Source: Asterochloris sp. CNOR1
Taxonomy: Eukaryota; Chlorophyta; Trebouxiophyceae; Trebouxiales; Trebouxiaceae
Direction of reading: 5' to 3'
Length of the DNA stretch: 64,000 nucleotides
Assembly (NCBI GenBank): GCA_963969365.1
Contig: OZ017753.1
Span: forward strand, 2,418,001-2,482,000
The notes beneath the pieces were generated by a model. It made no database searches. It was not told the origin of the DNA and saw nothing but the letters and a program-made list of their open reading frames with translations. Numbering within the stretch: position 1 is the first letter of the stretch; every line of letters starts with the position of its first letter. This document shows, piece by piece, positions 32,996 to 44,005 of the stretch. A program made the translations under genes and the position numbers.

Positions 32996-35900
32996 TCAGC
33001 ACTTGCACCTGCCGCATGTGATTTGACAAAAGCCTGCAGAGCAAAGTTGAGCAGTTTTCATGATACCTTAATGCTTGCAAGAAGGCGCAGGCGTTTCAGG
33101 CAAAGATTGTACACCACTTACAGATGCGAGACCAGATAGTGACACACCTTGGGGATTGTTGGCATCGCCGGCCAACATCCATGGAGCTGTACACTTACCC
33201 CATCCTTTCTGGACCCAGACATTGGGATTGTTAGCGAAACATGGTAAAAGCACGGGCTTGAACAGAAGGGATACACCTCACCTGTAGTTCGCAATCGTTG
33301 GTGACTGTGCTGCTGGGCATGTCTGTGCAGTTGCAGCCCCCTGAGCTGACTTGGACTGGTCCAGGAGACTGATTGCCGGCAGGGCTGGCTGGGATGGTAA
33401 TGCCCGGGACTGGAGTGTTGCTGGGCAGGGGAATGGGCTCTCCGGTGGGTACTGGGGGGGATGGAGTTGCATTGGCTTGCATGGCGGCAGGGCTGACGGA
33501 AAATGCTGTCGTACTGTTGGCTGCTGGAACTGCTGTGCCAGCTGTAGCAGACGAGCCTTCTGCAATGGGTGCTGACATGGCTGTGGCTGCAGGGTTGTTG
33601 ATGCTGAACTGCACCTGGGTAGGCAGGGGGCCCACTGTGCCATCCTGCTTGAGGGCCTGCAGAGCTGTGACCTGCGCACAACAAGGGCGAGTGAGGAGGC
33701 TTGCAATGGGGTGCGCACCACTTGCAGTGTCAATGTAGCAACAGCTGTCCTTTGCTGTCTGGGAGTTCACTTTGCCCCAGCTAAGACGAGGGGATGCTTC
33801 TCACCGTCTGACCATTGGCTGCTTCAATACTGAGGTCAAGAGGTGGCGTGGGGTGCCAGGGCAGCTCCCAGTCTGCACCAAACTTGTTCTGCAGAAAGAA
33901 AGTTCACCTTGTCAGCCACCCTTTTCATTGAGTTGGGCGCTGAGGCACGCAACGGCACCTCCCCACCTGCATTGGGATCCACCAGCTGTCCACGCCCTTT
34001 AACTGCACACTAGCGATGGCACCTTCACCCCCAACTTCCTGCATGCATACAAGTGAGCTTGAGTGATAATGGGGTCGTGACTAGACAGGATGTTTCCTGC
34101 CCCTGCGCTCAAGCCTCAGTCAAATGGCACAGCTGTGCCCTCACATGTATACTTTGCAGCAGCTAGACCCTCAACTCTTTATTCGTATGCACAGCAGCAG
34201 CTGCAAGAGCTTGCATTGTCCCTTCCAGAGGCAACCTAAGCCTACCTGCTGGGAGCACAAAGGCTGCAGCCTCTCTTAGGGCAACTTTGTAATACTTGAT
34301 CAGTCCAGCCCAACTTCAGGACTGTTGCCAGATTGGAGTCAACCCCGTATTGTTGCAGGACCGGGACAGACCTTTTGCTGCACCCCTCATGCTGCATTCC
34401 TGGGCTGCAGACCTTGGCAGCCTGTACGGTGATCACCCTCTTGACTGCTGCTCTTTCTGACATATATTATGATCTAAGCCCCGTCTCCCAGGTGAGTCAA
34501 TAACAACATCATTCCGAATGCTCCCCTTCAGACAGCCTCTGATCCTCCGTCGGTGGATCTGCAGGCACCTCAAGCCAGCAATAGTCCTGGCAACAACAGC
34601 AGATGGGCTGTACCTGCAGCCCTTTCAGACTCGTCTCCGTTCAAGCTCCATCTTCTGGGGAGTGGCTGCTGAGAACATTTTCTCTGAAAAGCATACCTGT
34701 TCCTAGCAGCCCCTTCATGCGGAACCTCTGATCCAGCCCCTGCACAGATGTGGAGACACCCCCAAAAAGGCAACAGCGCTGACAGTGCCAGCAACCAGCT
34801 TGCTGCCTCTGCAGCTGCTCTGCAGTCTCACCTCTACATACATCCTGATCCAGCCCCCACCGGGCGTGTTGACATCCACCTCGATGTTAATGTCCGCAGG
34901 GGGCACACACTCAACCTGGCGGTACCTGATGTCGATACGGCCTGCCTCAATGGGAGCAATCTTGTTGAAAGTCAGAGCCTGGATGTCCAGGTGGTCGGGC
35001 TCACCTGCAGCACTTGGGCAGGCTGCCTGTAGAAAAGCAATGCTGTAAGAGCAGCATGCATGGAAAGCCGAGCAGCCTGGGGCATGCAGCCACCAGCAGC
35101 ATGCAGTGCACAGCCTATTGGGCTGGTAACAGGCATGGCACAGGAGCAGGTCTTCTGCTGCATGCCATGCACAGCCTGCCAGGCTGGCAGGCGGGGCTGC
35201 AATGGCCATGAAAGAGCCGCCACTGCACACAGACTCACCCTTCGCGGGACATCAACAGCCATCAGGCGCACCAAAGTAGTCAGGGCCCCTGGCCTCCCTC
35301 ACAGTGATAACATGACCCAGTCAACAGTGCGCAGCAGGGCAGCACTCACACTGGGGACATGAGTCGCTGATCATCACCACGATTGACTGCTGCCCACTGC
35401 CCGTGATGCAGCGCCCCTGGAATGCGTCTGGCAGGTCCACACACTCCACCTGCAGGCAGGCCCTGCGCAGGCACGGGCAGGTTGTGGCATCCTCGCTTTG
35501 TGCAGGCAAAGGCTGACCGGCAGAGGTGCCCAGCACACATCCCATCAGGCCTTCGACGCCAGTTGCAGTGCATGTCTGCAGAGTGCACTGGTTGCAGGCC
35601 AGGCACGAGGGTGCAGGCTTTTGCCCGGTTCTGGCACTTGAAGGCAAGCTGCCCAAAGACTGACCCTGCAGCAGCAGAGGGTGTCTGCTGGTGGATATTC
35701 ATCAATGAACTCTGCAGAGGGCGGCCACGTTGCTCCTGCCCAGCACTGCAATGCCGCCCAGGCGCAGCATCCCTGCCAACTGCATCCTGGTGGGTGCCAA
35801 CGTCTCAGCCGAGGCCAGTGCATGCCAGCATGTCTGCTGTTGAGCCTGCAGCAGTCACTCACCCACAGCCCTGGCCTGAGAGCCCTGTGTAGAACCTGCT

Positions 35901-36210
35901 GCTGGTGCTGATTCCCACCACACTCCAGTAGGGGTAAGCTGTCTTGTCCATGATTCCATAGCCACAGCTGCCCTTCAGCGTCCCGAAGCTGGGATCATAG
36001 GGCTGCATCCCATCCACGGGCCCCCCATAGTTCGTGGCTGCAACCAGTGATCTGTGTGAGAAGAAGTGCTGCTTAGAGTGTGAAGCCATGGCCACCAGGA
36101 ACAGGTGGCTCACCAATGCCATCAATCCAATCAGATAGGTTTGTAAACTGAGCCATGGCCAGCCTGCAGCTGATGACTGTCAGAAATGCACTCCCTATGG
36201 CAAATGACAT
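32996..36210 (-). CDS. Secreted expansin-like protein with Cys-rich C-terminal module
   Basis: Likely a non-hydrolytic cell-wall loosening protein. Exons 36114-36210, 35863-36037, 35350-35462, 34832-35004, 33967-34038, 33805-33888, 33282-33671, 33148-33208 and 32996-33033 close in phase to 400 aa. Residues 1-20 are a signal peptide (hydrophobic core, then RLAMA). Residues ~33-140 form a double-psi beta-barrel: TNYGG, KGSCGYG, SGQGCGACLQVECVD, DSCPQCEPDHLDI (the DHLD stands at the expansin HFD site). Residues ~150-262 resemble the CBM63 domain (IDIRYRQVECVPP, SVQLKGVDSWWIPM, WELPWHPTPPLDL). A Pro/Ala/Thr/Ser linker follows to ~350, then CNCTDMPSSTVTNDCELQKG, WGKCTAPWM and FCQITCGRCKC: a WGKC-type cysteine module resembling those on algal secreted proteins. 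Intron 7 is only 73 nt and contains a CTAAC branch-like site. Confidence 0.9.
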
Positions 36211-36926
36211 TGTGGGAGGTCTGGGATGCCTGCAGCAGCCACAAACATGTGTCTGAGGTTGAGGGTGCAAGGTAAAGCATCTGATCCCAAGCCGAAATGC
36301 ATGAACGGAACGCTTGCCTATGTAGCTGGCTGCCAATAATCGCTCCTAATTCGAATGGAACGTCAGGGATCGCAGGGATGAAAGCAATGAAAGACCGTGC
36401 AGTCTGGAAACAGCACAAGCGCACGAACAGCCAGCCAGGAGTCAGCAGCGATGACTCCACCTGTAACGCGCCGCCTAAGCACAGTCCGACTGCAGAAACC
36501 TCTGCCCCCAGCACTATGTCTGACCGACCTGCCAGCTGGTCAACTGCCAACTAGAAAGATCTTGGCGAAAAGAACATGTTGCACTCAGAAGACAGCCACA
36601 ACATGGTATGTTTAGGCAGAGGTCCCGGGAAGCACTTCAACCCAGCATATGACCTTGTGATGGTGACTCAGTGCTGCGGCCAAGCTGAGGCAGTGGTGGG
36701 ATCAACCAGAATTGGTCTGTCTGGAACACCGCCTGCAGCATTCCGCACGTCATAGGCAATTCCACTGCAACAGCACCAGACCTGCAACAGCTTGGGAGGG
36801 CTGCATTTGTGTGTGTGGTGGAGAGGCCAGGTACATCAATCAGGCGGCAGCATGACTGAACCTAGCCAGCGTACCTGTCTTGCTGTTGCAGACCCAGCAT
36901 GCCTGCAGACAAGGAGTAGAAGAATC
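36211..36926. other. Intergenic region upstream of the expansin gene
   Basis: 716 nt between the expansin ATG and the stop of the next minus-strand gene. A minus ORF near 36131-36550 overlaps the expansin start but shows no family similarity. The region should contain the expansin promoter; I see no clear element. Confidence 0.55.
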
Positions 36927-39781
36927 TTAGCGTGACAGCTCATGAGCGAAGTGAGTGTCCCCAGCTGTCAAGAGCACCTTGACTGTGACGTCCTTCCAAT
37001 CTTCATCCAGCCTCCCATCAAACTCCATATCTTGGATGGCAAGGGCTGGCGGGTCACCGCCATCTGGCAGTGGCATTTCAGGCAGCACCTGCAGTCGCTC
37101 GTAGCAACGGTCAATGTGCATCTGAACGGCATGCAGCCAGACAGCTTTACTGATGGACCCTGGGGAGCAACAGATGTAGCACCAGGTTGCTGTGCCTCAC
37201 CTCAATGTTGCACCTGCAGGGCAGTGCTGAGATGGGCTCAGCTCTCAGCGGTGCAGGTGCCCAATGCAAGACCAGAGATGGCTGATGGCTGCAGCAATGG
37301 CGGTCATGTGGCAGCCAGGCTCACGTTGGGTCCATCCAGAAGTGAATCCCCTTGTACGGCACCTGCAGACAAGCGAAGCAGACGATCAGCACTCGCGAGT
37401 GTTCTGGAGAAAGCCAGAAGGACCGCTGGCGCACCAGCAATGGCCAGGGGACAAGGCCTGTGGTGGGTTTTGGGGCCCCTCTATGCCTTGGCACAGGCAG
37501 CAAAGTGCACGATGCAAATTCATGCGCAGCATGATGAAGCAGGGCAACAATTTGTGGCAGTGGGGCTGTCTCAAAGACATACTGGAGCCTGCCAAGGCAC
37601 TGGGTGAGCAGCAAGCCAATCAAGAGCCACACCAGCTTGCAGGTGCCGGAGCCCTCACACTGATGCCCACAGTACAGGTCCCCCTACCTTGATGACGGGG
37701 CAGCCCAGCTTCTTGGCCCTCCGCACCTCATTGTCAGATGGGGAGTGGTTGCGCAGCGGGACCACCCGCATCTCTCCATACCTGCGGGGGCACCGGCACA
37801 AGTGAGCAGGAGTAGCCATCCTCTGTATGAGAGCACTGCTCTGCAGGAGCACCAGATTGCATTCTAGTATGATGATGCTAGGCATGTGGTAGGCCTAGTG
37901 CCAGAGCATGGGCACACAGGGCAGCTTACTGTCTCACTCAGGCAAGCTGGAGGCAAGCACAGCAGCTGAGAAGGACACTGTCGGACATACTGCAGCCTGC
38001 ATTGCACTGGTCCTCAGGCTGTGCCACACACTTGCTCTAGCAAGCTGTGCTCGATGCTCAAGGCCCGATGCATGTCGTCCGTGGGCCGCCCCAGTGCTGT
38101 CTCAGAACATGGGCCCATGCACACAGTGGCTTCGTGCATCTGCTCTAAGCCTGTGCCAACATTCGAATCAGCCACCTGCATGTAGTATTGCTCAGGCGTG
38201 GGCACAGAGCTGACCTGCTAACAGTGGCAAATGCTGGCGTAGCTCACACCTCCCATCAGCACTGCCACATGCATAACATGACAGACTTGCCTGCCAAAGT
38301 CCACCACAGCAGCCGCCGTTTTGCCGTGGAAGTAGTGCTTCTCCTCGGAGTCGGGGTGGGGGTCCAGGCAGGGGCTGTAGTCGGCATCACCCGTGTGCAC
38401 CCAGCAGAACCTGCAGCGTCCATGTGTCCATGAGCTGACAAAGCGGCAAGAGAAAGCTCAGGCACAGGCTGTACCCTGCATCACCCGAGTGCACCCAGCA
38501 GAGCCTGGAGCAAACTCCCAGAAGTCAGCTGCAGTGTGCTTCTAGCAGAAGCCCCGACTGGACCTGCAGCAAAGTCCCCAGAGGTCAGCTGCAGCATTGC
38601 TGCAGTGTGCACGCACTTTGCCTGTGGGTGACAAGGGGTTCAGTACAGGTTTCTTACAGATCAATGGTCGTCTGCTAAGCACACGTCCACCTGACAAGGC
38701 CTGCAGCAGTATTTTAAAGTCAGCCTGGACTGGCACAAGGCATCTCTACAGTCAGCACTCAGCAAAACCTGCAGCGTCAGCCTGTCGATGGCTGCAGGTG
38801 CCTGAAGTGTGTGCCAAGCCTGCAGCAGCAGACCTCTTGTGAAGTGATGAGGGATTGCTGCCCCCAACACCCATGGCGCCGCGCACCAGGTTGCAGGTAC
38901 GGCTAGGCAGCTATTTGACAGAGGGGGCAGCCGTTCTGCTTGGCTCTGGTAGCTGATTGTATGGTGTGGCCTGGTGACTTCCACGTAGAAGCACTCGGCA
39001 TGAGAACAGAAGCTTTGCAGGGTATGACCTGGGCAGAGTGCCCAGCAGGCGCTGCCATGCAGATGCCTCTCCAGGGTTCTCCTTGGCATAGGGTAAAAAT
39101 CCTTGAGGCTGGGCCCCAACAGGCTTGCTAACCCAACCCGAATGGTGCATGCTGGCACCTTGGGCACTACCCCCCATGCGGGCAGGAAAGCAGGCATGTG
39201 CATCAGGCACACATCCCCCAGCTTTGCTACCAGCAGGTGACCCCACAATGCATGCTGCATGCATTTGGCAGCAGGGGTCATCTCCTGATGAAGCAGCAGG
39301 CAGTCGTAGCAGGCAGCAATGTCACTGCAACCAGGGCCCACCTCGGCATCAGATAGACATCCCCCAGCTTGGCCCCCAGGAGGAAAGCCCCCTGGGGCGG
39401 GACACTTTCATCGTCGCTGTCGGACGAGCTGGTGTCTGGGCCAGTGGCAAAGGTGCGGTCCCCAGGCTTCAGGCCAAGAGGGCGACTGGGCTTGCCAGCT
39501 GTGCTGCTGCGGACCGGTGTAGCCCCCAGGTTGCAGGCTGCTGGGATCAGGCTGAGTCGCCTGATGCTGGGTGCCTGGTCCGCCCCAGCAGCCATCAGGC
39601 CTGCAGCGCAGCTGGCCAGCGGGCAGGTGGAGGCTGGTGCCTGTCCTGAGCTGCCCTCTCTGGCAAGGGAGCCTGAGGCGGGGCAGCTTTGGCCCCTTGC
39701 CAGCTGGAAAGCAGGTTTGCTCTGCAGGCTGGACCCAGCCCACGCGAGACTGCTGCCAGCCAGCCTGCATGGGGCAGCCAT
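36927..39781 (-). CDS. Unrecognised protein, possible plastid or mitochondrial presequence
   Basis: I do not recognise the family. Exons 39342-39781, 38291-38410, 37688-37781, 37325-37362 and 36927-37149 close in phase to 304 aa. The first ~60 residues are rich in Ala/Ser/Arg and poor in acids (MAAPCRLAGSSLAWAG), as in organelle transit peptides. An acidic Ser/Asp patch (DTSSSDSDDES, ~115-125) precedes the compact part: FLLGAKLGDVYLMPRFCWVH, TGDADYSPCLDPHPDSEEKH, AAAVVDFGRYGEMRVVPLRN, KKLGCPVIKVPYKGIHFWMD, PTKAVWLHAVQMHIDRCYER. The aromatic-rich core looks like a folded globular domain. Intron 2 has a GC donor and exon 4 is only 38 nt. It is divergent from gene 40226-44005, another possibly organelle-targeted unknown. 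Confidence 0.75.
38460..38520 (-). repeat. Echo of exon 38291-38410 acceptor
   Basis: About 45 nt match parent 38369-38416. TGCACCCAGCAGA is identical and TCACCCG is shared on the plus strand. The minus copy reads LCWVHSGDAGYSLCLS where the exon reads FCWVHTGDADYSPCLD. A further fragment with AAAACCTGCAGCGTC lies near 38762. Confidence 0.85.
39190..39242 (-). repeat. Echo of exon 39342-39781 3' edge
   Basis: The minus copy reads LLVAKLGDVCLM against the exon's LLGAKLGDVYLM, about 45 nt aligned (plus-strand CATCCCCCAGCTT identical), 150 nt downstream of the parent. Confidence 0.83.
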
Positions 39782-40225
39782 ATATGTCAGACAGTGCAGT
39801 AGACAGTGCACCAGCAGTGCGCAGGCCAGATGATGTTGCGCCAGCTCTGTGCATGCTTGTACACTCATCGAAACACACCCAAAGGCGCTTGTGCAGGCAA
39901 GCTACTTGCCCCGTCAGCATGGCGCAAGTCAGCCGATGTGTGCTGGATGCTTGTACCCTCTGCAGCATGGCAGCTGAGCAAAACTCTCTGGGCAGCCGCA
40001 GCAGTCCTTGTCAGCAGTTTGACTGCCTTTGACTGGAACAGACACTTAGTGGCAGTGGCCTGCCAGCCCAATACGAGTGCAGCTCACCATGCCCAGGCTC
40101 CTGAAGGCAGCGAGGTGGCTGGCAGCCATACAGCACAGCTGTCGGGGCATCTATGACTGGCCAGGGTGCGCCTAGATGTAGCTGTCCTGTACTGGAGTGA
40201 CAGCTGCACGAGGACAGCTTGCGGC
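39782..40225. promoter_or_regulatory. Presumed divergent promoter between two possibly organelle-targeted genes
   Basis: 444 nt between a minus ATG (39781) and a plus ATG (40226). No recognisable core element is visible. Both flanking proteins have transit-peptide-like starts, which may mean shared regulation (inference). Confidence 0.4.
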
Positions 40226-43200
40226 ATGGCATGCTGTATGCGTGTCTGCAGGCTGCAGTTGGCCATCAGAGCAGCGGCGGTGCAGCCTGGTGCCTGCATC
40301 AGCACTGGTGGCAGCAGCCAGCACGCATCAGCTGCCTCACTGGCTGGCAGGCGCCTGGCTGGCCAGCAGCAGACCAGCCAGGGCACTGCAGGCAGAGAGG
40401 CATTTCCAAGTGGCCTGTGGGAGGCCAGACACGGCAGCCTAGGGCAGTTAGCTGGGCTGAGCAGCCATCAGGGCACCTTCACTGAGAGCGCCAATGTCGT
40501 GTAAGCTCCTGGGCAATCTGCGTCCTGCATCTCCCAGCCTTTGCTGCTCCCAGCTGGCAGTGCGCCTGCATTGCTGCAAGAGCTGCGGCCCTGCATGCAG
40601 GACAGACTGCTGCTTCAGCCAACATCACCCTGGGGACAGATACTTATGCCCCTGCCTGATTCGATTGCAAGTTTGGCTGGCAAGACTGTATGCAGCACAG
40701 ACACCTGAACGCTCCTCCATGCTTGCCGCTCCAGCCTGCTGAAGCCCTGCTCACAGCTGATCGCCATCAGATGGGCTTGTTCTGGACGGTAGCAGACAGC
40801 GGGAGGCCGGCTGCTGCAGGTATGATGACCCCAAGCCTGCAGCAGTTGCCTCAGCTGCCAGCGGGAGCCCCGTGGAGCCCATGGGTGCCAAGCCAAACAA
40901 TGCCGATGACTTGCAGCTGGCTGACCTCCTGCACGCAGAAACTGGGCAGGTCTGGCTGGTGCCCAGGTGAGTACCCATCTTGCCTCACATGGCAGATAGC
41001 TGCTTGCCCTGCGCCTAACATGTCAGTTTCCCCTCAGTCTGAGGGCCACCCCCTCCATGGGGATTCCAGCGGTTGGGCACCCCTCAAACCTACTACATGC
41101 AGCTTGCAAAGACTGGACAGGGCTGGCTTCTCGGCGAGAGCTCACCTTGGCAGGGGTACTAGAGCGCTGTTGACATGCTAGACTGCATCCTCTCCATTGT
41201 GTGCCGTGCTGTATGTCCGCATCTGGAGGTGAGGCTAAAGGTAGGTGTTGGCGTTGCTGCCCACGCTACAAGACAATAGTTTCAAGTGCTCTTGTCTGTT
41301 CCTGCGCTGCAGCACCCGCACCAGGCACTGGACCTGGCACAGAGTTTGCTTCTCGCTTATCTGCTGCTGTCTGCTTTGCGGCTTGCTAGCGGCACTGGGC
41401 TGGGGCAGGCGGAAGCTGCTCGGCGGCATAGCCCTGCCGCTGTGTGGGTCTGGCCAGTGCCATGCGCTGCTGTGTCCACACCGCAGCTGCCGTACTGAGC
41501 ACTAGGCTGCGGTGGGTCATGCTCTTCTGGAGGCTGAGCTAGACTGAAGACTGATCTCAATTGAATGTGCAGGAAGGGGTGGAAGCCGCTTCACAGCACA
41601 CCGCCTGCGCTGTGCGTGGATGGGTCTGTCTGCCCAAGCTGACAGTTTCAAAGCCTGCAGAAAGTGCTGGAAGCCGCTGAGCGGCACACCGCCGGCGCTG
41701 TGTGTGGACCCCACCCCGCTGGGTCCTGTCAACCCCATACTCAAGGATTTCTGGGACGGCTACACGGAAGCAACAGGTGCAGCTGGTGCACAATGCATAC
41801 GCTCACCACCTTGTGCACCAGGGGCCATGTGTGCATAGTGCTGCCCTGCACTCAACATTACAGGCTGCTCTGCAGTCTCACAAGATGGGCAGCCACCTGC
41901 ACACGGTGCCCCACTGCAATGGGCAGCAATGGCTGACACCCTGCTGCTGCTGCCGTTGTCTGCCAGGGCATGCTGCTGAAACCCCACTGCAGGCCAGCTG
42001 TTGGGCCGATATGGCTGCTGCCCCTGCAGTCCAGACATTCCATCTCGATGGCCACCTATGCTATGTAAGGCTGTGATTACCATTACATGCTGCTCTGCAG
42101 TCATCACCACTGAACAGGATGGCCACCAACTGTGGGTTGGCGCCCCTGCAGTTCACTCTGCACTGGCCTTGAATGGCTTGATCCCTGCTGCTGCTGCATG
42201 CCCCGGCCAGCGCGTGGTACTGACCCACCTGCAGTCGAACATTCAGCTGAGTGCTGTTGCCCTGCAGTCTTGATTACTGCGCTTGGTGCCCCTGCGGTCA
42301 CCATCACATGCTGCCCTGCAGTCACCACCATCGAGAAGGATGGTCACGTGCGCTTCGTGCCCCTGCGCCTGAACAAATTCATGGCTGAGGATGAGCTGGA
42401 CGCCGCCAAGCACAAGTGTCCCACCTGCGATATCATGTATGACATGAATGAGCGCTGGGTGCACGGGGCATGCGAGGTGAGGAGGGTGCCGTTACAGCTG
42501 GCCGGGCAGGCACACTCATGGCCATGCCACATCTGCAAAGCAATGGGGCCACATGAACGAGCTTTGGGTGCATGGGCCTGCAAGATTGAGGGGGGCCCCC
42601 TTCCAGCTGGCTGGGCAGGTGGACAATGTTGCCTATGCCCCATCTGCAAAGCAATTAAGGCACTTGAACAAGCTCTGGGTGCATGGGCCCAGACAGGTGG
42701 GCCTGCACTGCTGCCCAGGCTGAACTTTGCAGGCAACATCTGCAAAGGCACAAACGCCCCATCTGTGTAGCAACGTGGGACGTGAGGAAGCGCTGGGTGC
42801 ATGGGGCAGGTAAGGATGGGCTGCACAGGGCTCACAGGGCAGATTAAGCACAAGTGCCCCGTCAGCAAAATTACAGTGGGGTTTGGTCTGGTGCAGAGAG
42901 CAAGGTGTGCTTGGACTGTATGACACTGGACACAGCACGAGAAGTCAGAGGCTGCGGGCAGCAGGGGCCTGGTGGCAGGCAGCACATGCACATAAACCTA
43001 CGTGTCAAGATGCGCAGCGCAGCAGGCAGGTATCGGCACTATCAGGTGGCCACGCACAGCAGACAACAGGTGGACAATGAAGGTCTGCATGTTCACACCC
43101 TGGAAAGCAGGTGTGCTGATGCCCACAAAATGGAATCTTGTTCGTAAGGACCGAAGACTGGCTGTGTTGACTGCAGGTGGAGATGTATGCCACGGATCGC

Positions 43201-44005
43201 AAGGTGGCTGATGCCAATGTAAGTGACCTGCAGCTGCAGGGCAGGCTGGAGGAGGCCTTCTGGGACCATGTCACAGGCGCGTGCGTGACCTGCGAGGCAC
43301 TGCACGGCACAGGTAGGGCCGCCTCCAGCCTCGTCACAGCCTCTTGTATGCCCCCTGGCCATGCATGGTACAGGCGGGGCCTTTCCATGCACCCCCCTCG
43401 CCCTCCTGTAGCATATATGAGGCGCTACACTTGAGGCTGCATTTAAGCACCGGCCAGCCTTGTGCATTTGCCTGTGAGACATTCTACAAAAAGGTCAAGC
43501 TGCGTCAGGCACATTCACAAATGCAGCCTCATACAATGCAAGTGAGGTGCTGCACAGCTCAGATGATCTGCATTAGGCGCCTGCCAGCCCTGTGCAACAC
43601 CTGTGAGGCGCTCCACGAAACAGGTGGGATGGTGCCAAACACTGGTGCGGCCTCATGTCGCGCCTGAGGTGCACCTTCCATGGTACACCTTAGAAGCATC
43701 TCTGGTGCTGCATGGCACAGACAAGCTGCATCAAGCCTTGTCACAGCCTCATGCAGCATGTGTGAGATGCTGCATGGCACAACAGGCATACAACTTGGGG
43801 TGTCAGGGCACTCTGTGCGCTGCGTGTCACAGCGAGGCTGCGTCAGGTGAAGGTGTTAGAGTCATGCGCAGAAGCAGGGCTACCAGGTCACCTGCCAACA
43901 CTCCAAAAGCGCTAAGTTGCTCAGCTCAAGCTGCTGCCACCTTGTAATGTACATGCAGGTCCTGCCAAATATGTACGGCTGAGGAGGACGGCAATTGCAG
44001 GCTGA
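40226..44005 (+). CDS. Unrecognised Cys/His-rich, putatively zinc-binding protein with organelle-type presequence
   Basis: I do not recognise the family. Exons 40226-40500, 40820-40966, 41661-41776, 42322-42476, 43177-43312 and 43959-44005 close in phase to 291 aa. Residues 1-~60 are basic and Ala/Ser/Gln-rich with few acids (MRVCRLQLAIRAAAVQ), suggesting a mitochondrial or plastid presequence. The mature part contains LLHAETGQVWLVPRKCWKPL, a linker ending ILKDFWDGYTEAT, then C212-x2-C215, H227-x2-C230, C267-x2-C270 and H274, set in KCPTCDIMYDMNERWVHGAC and ACVTCEALH. These could bind one or two zinc ions. The C-terminus is short and basic (YVRLRRTAIAG). The large introns (545-855 nt) are largely echo arrays. 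The exon 1 start could also be the ATG at 40238. Confidence 0.72.
41400..41625 (+). repeat. Two echoes of exon 41661-41776 start
   Basis: Copies at 41405-41450 and 41574-41621 match parent 41660-41708. CACACCGCC and GCGCTGTG appear in the nearer copy, GGCGGCATAGCC and CGCTGTGTG in the farther. Divergence rises with distance from the parent. Confidence 0.8.
41860..42300 (+). repeat. Three or more echoes of exon 42322-42476 acceptor
   Basis: The parent (42300-42370) has ACCATCACATGCTGCCCTGC before the exon and reads VTTIEKDGHVRFVPL. The copy at 42075-42150 has ACCATTACATGCTGCTCTGC and reads VITTEQDGHQLWVGA. Copies at 42024-42065 (VQTFHLDGHLCYV) and 41860-41912 (GCTGCTCTGCAGTCTCACAA) are weaker. 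At least 20 nt of intron upstream of the acceptor is copied too. Confidence 0.88.
42477..42870 (+). repeat. Three echoes of exon 42322-42476 3' edge
   Basis: The exon ends KCPTCDIMYDMNERWVHGAC. Copies in the following intron read PCHICKAMGPHERALGAWAC (~42520-42590), LCPICKAIKALEQALGAWA (~42630-42700) and a frameshifted version near 42735-42815 that keeps GAGGAAGCGCTGGGTGCATG. Spacing is about 110 nt. The CxxC pair is still visible in the first two. Confidence 0.85.
43330..43800 (+). repeat. Array of echoes of exon 43177-43312 3' edge
   Basis: The exon ends ACVTCEALHGTG. Degenerate copies read IYEALHLRL (~43411), ACETFYKKV (~43468), CNTCEALHETGG (~43595) and a TGTGAGATGCTGCATGGCAC block (~43761). 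The best copy (43589-43670) also keeps the intronic GCCTC-TGT-CGC flank. The intron is mostly this array. Confidence 0.8.

Noticed and set aside
36131-36550. 139-codon minus ORF upstream of and overlapping the expansin start
   Set aside because: Different frame from the signal peptide and DPBB; no motif.
42132-42770. 212-codon plus ORF
   Set aside because: It runs through exon 42322-42476 into intronic echo copies; the exon with its splice sites explains the coding part.
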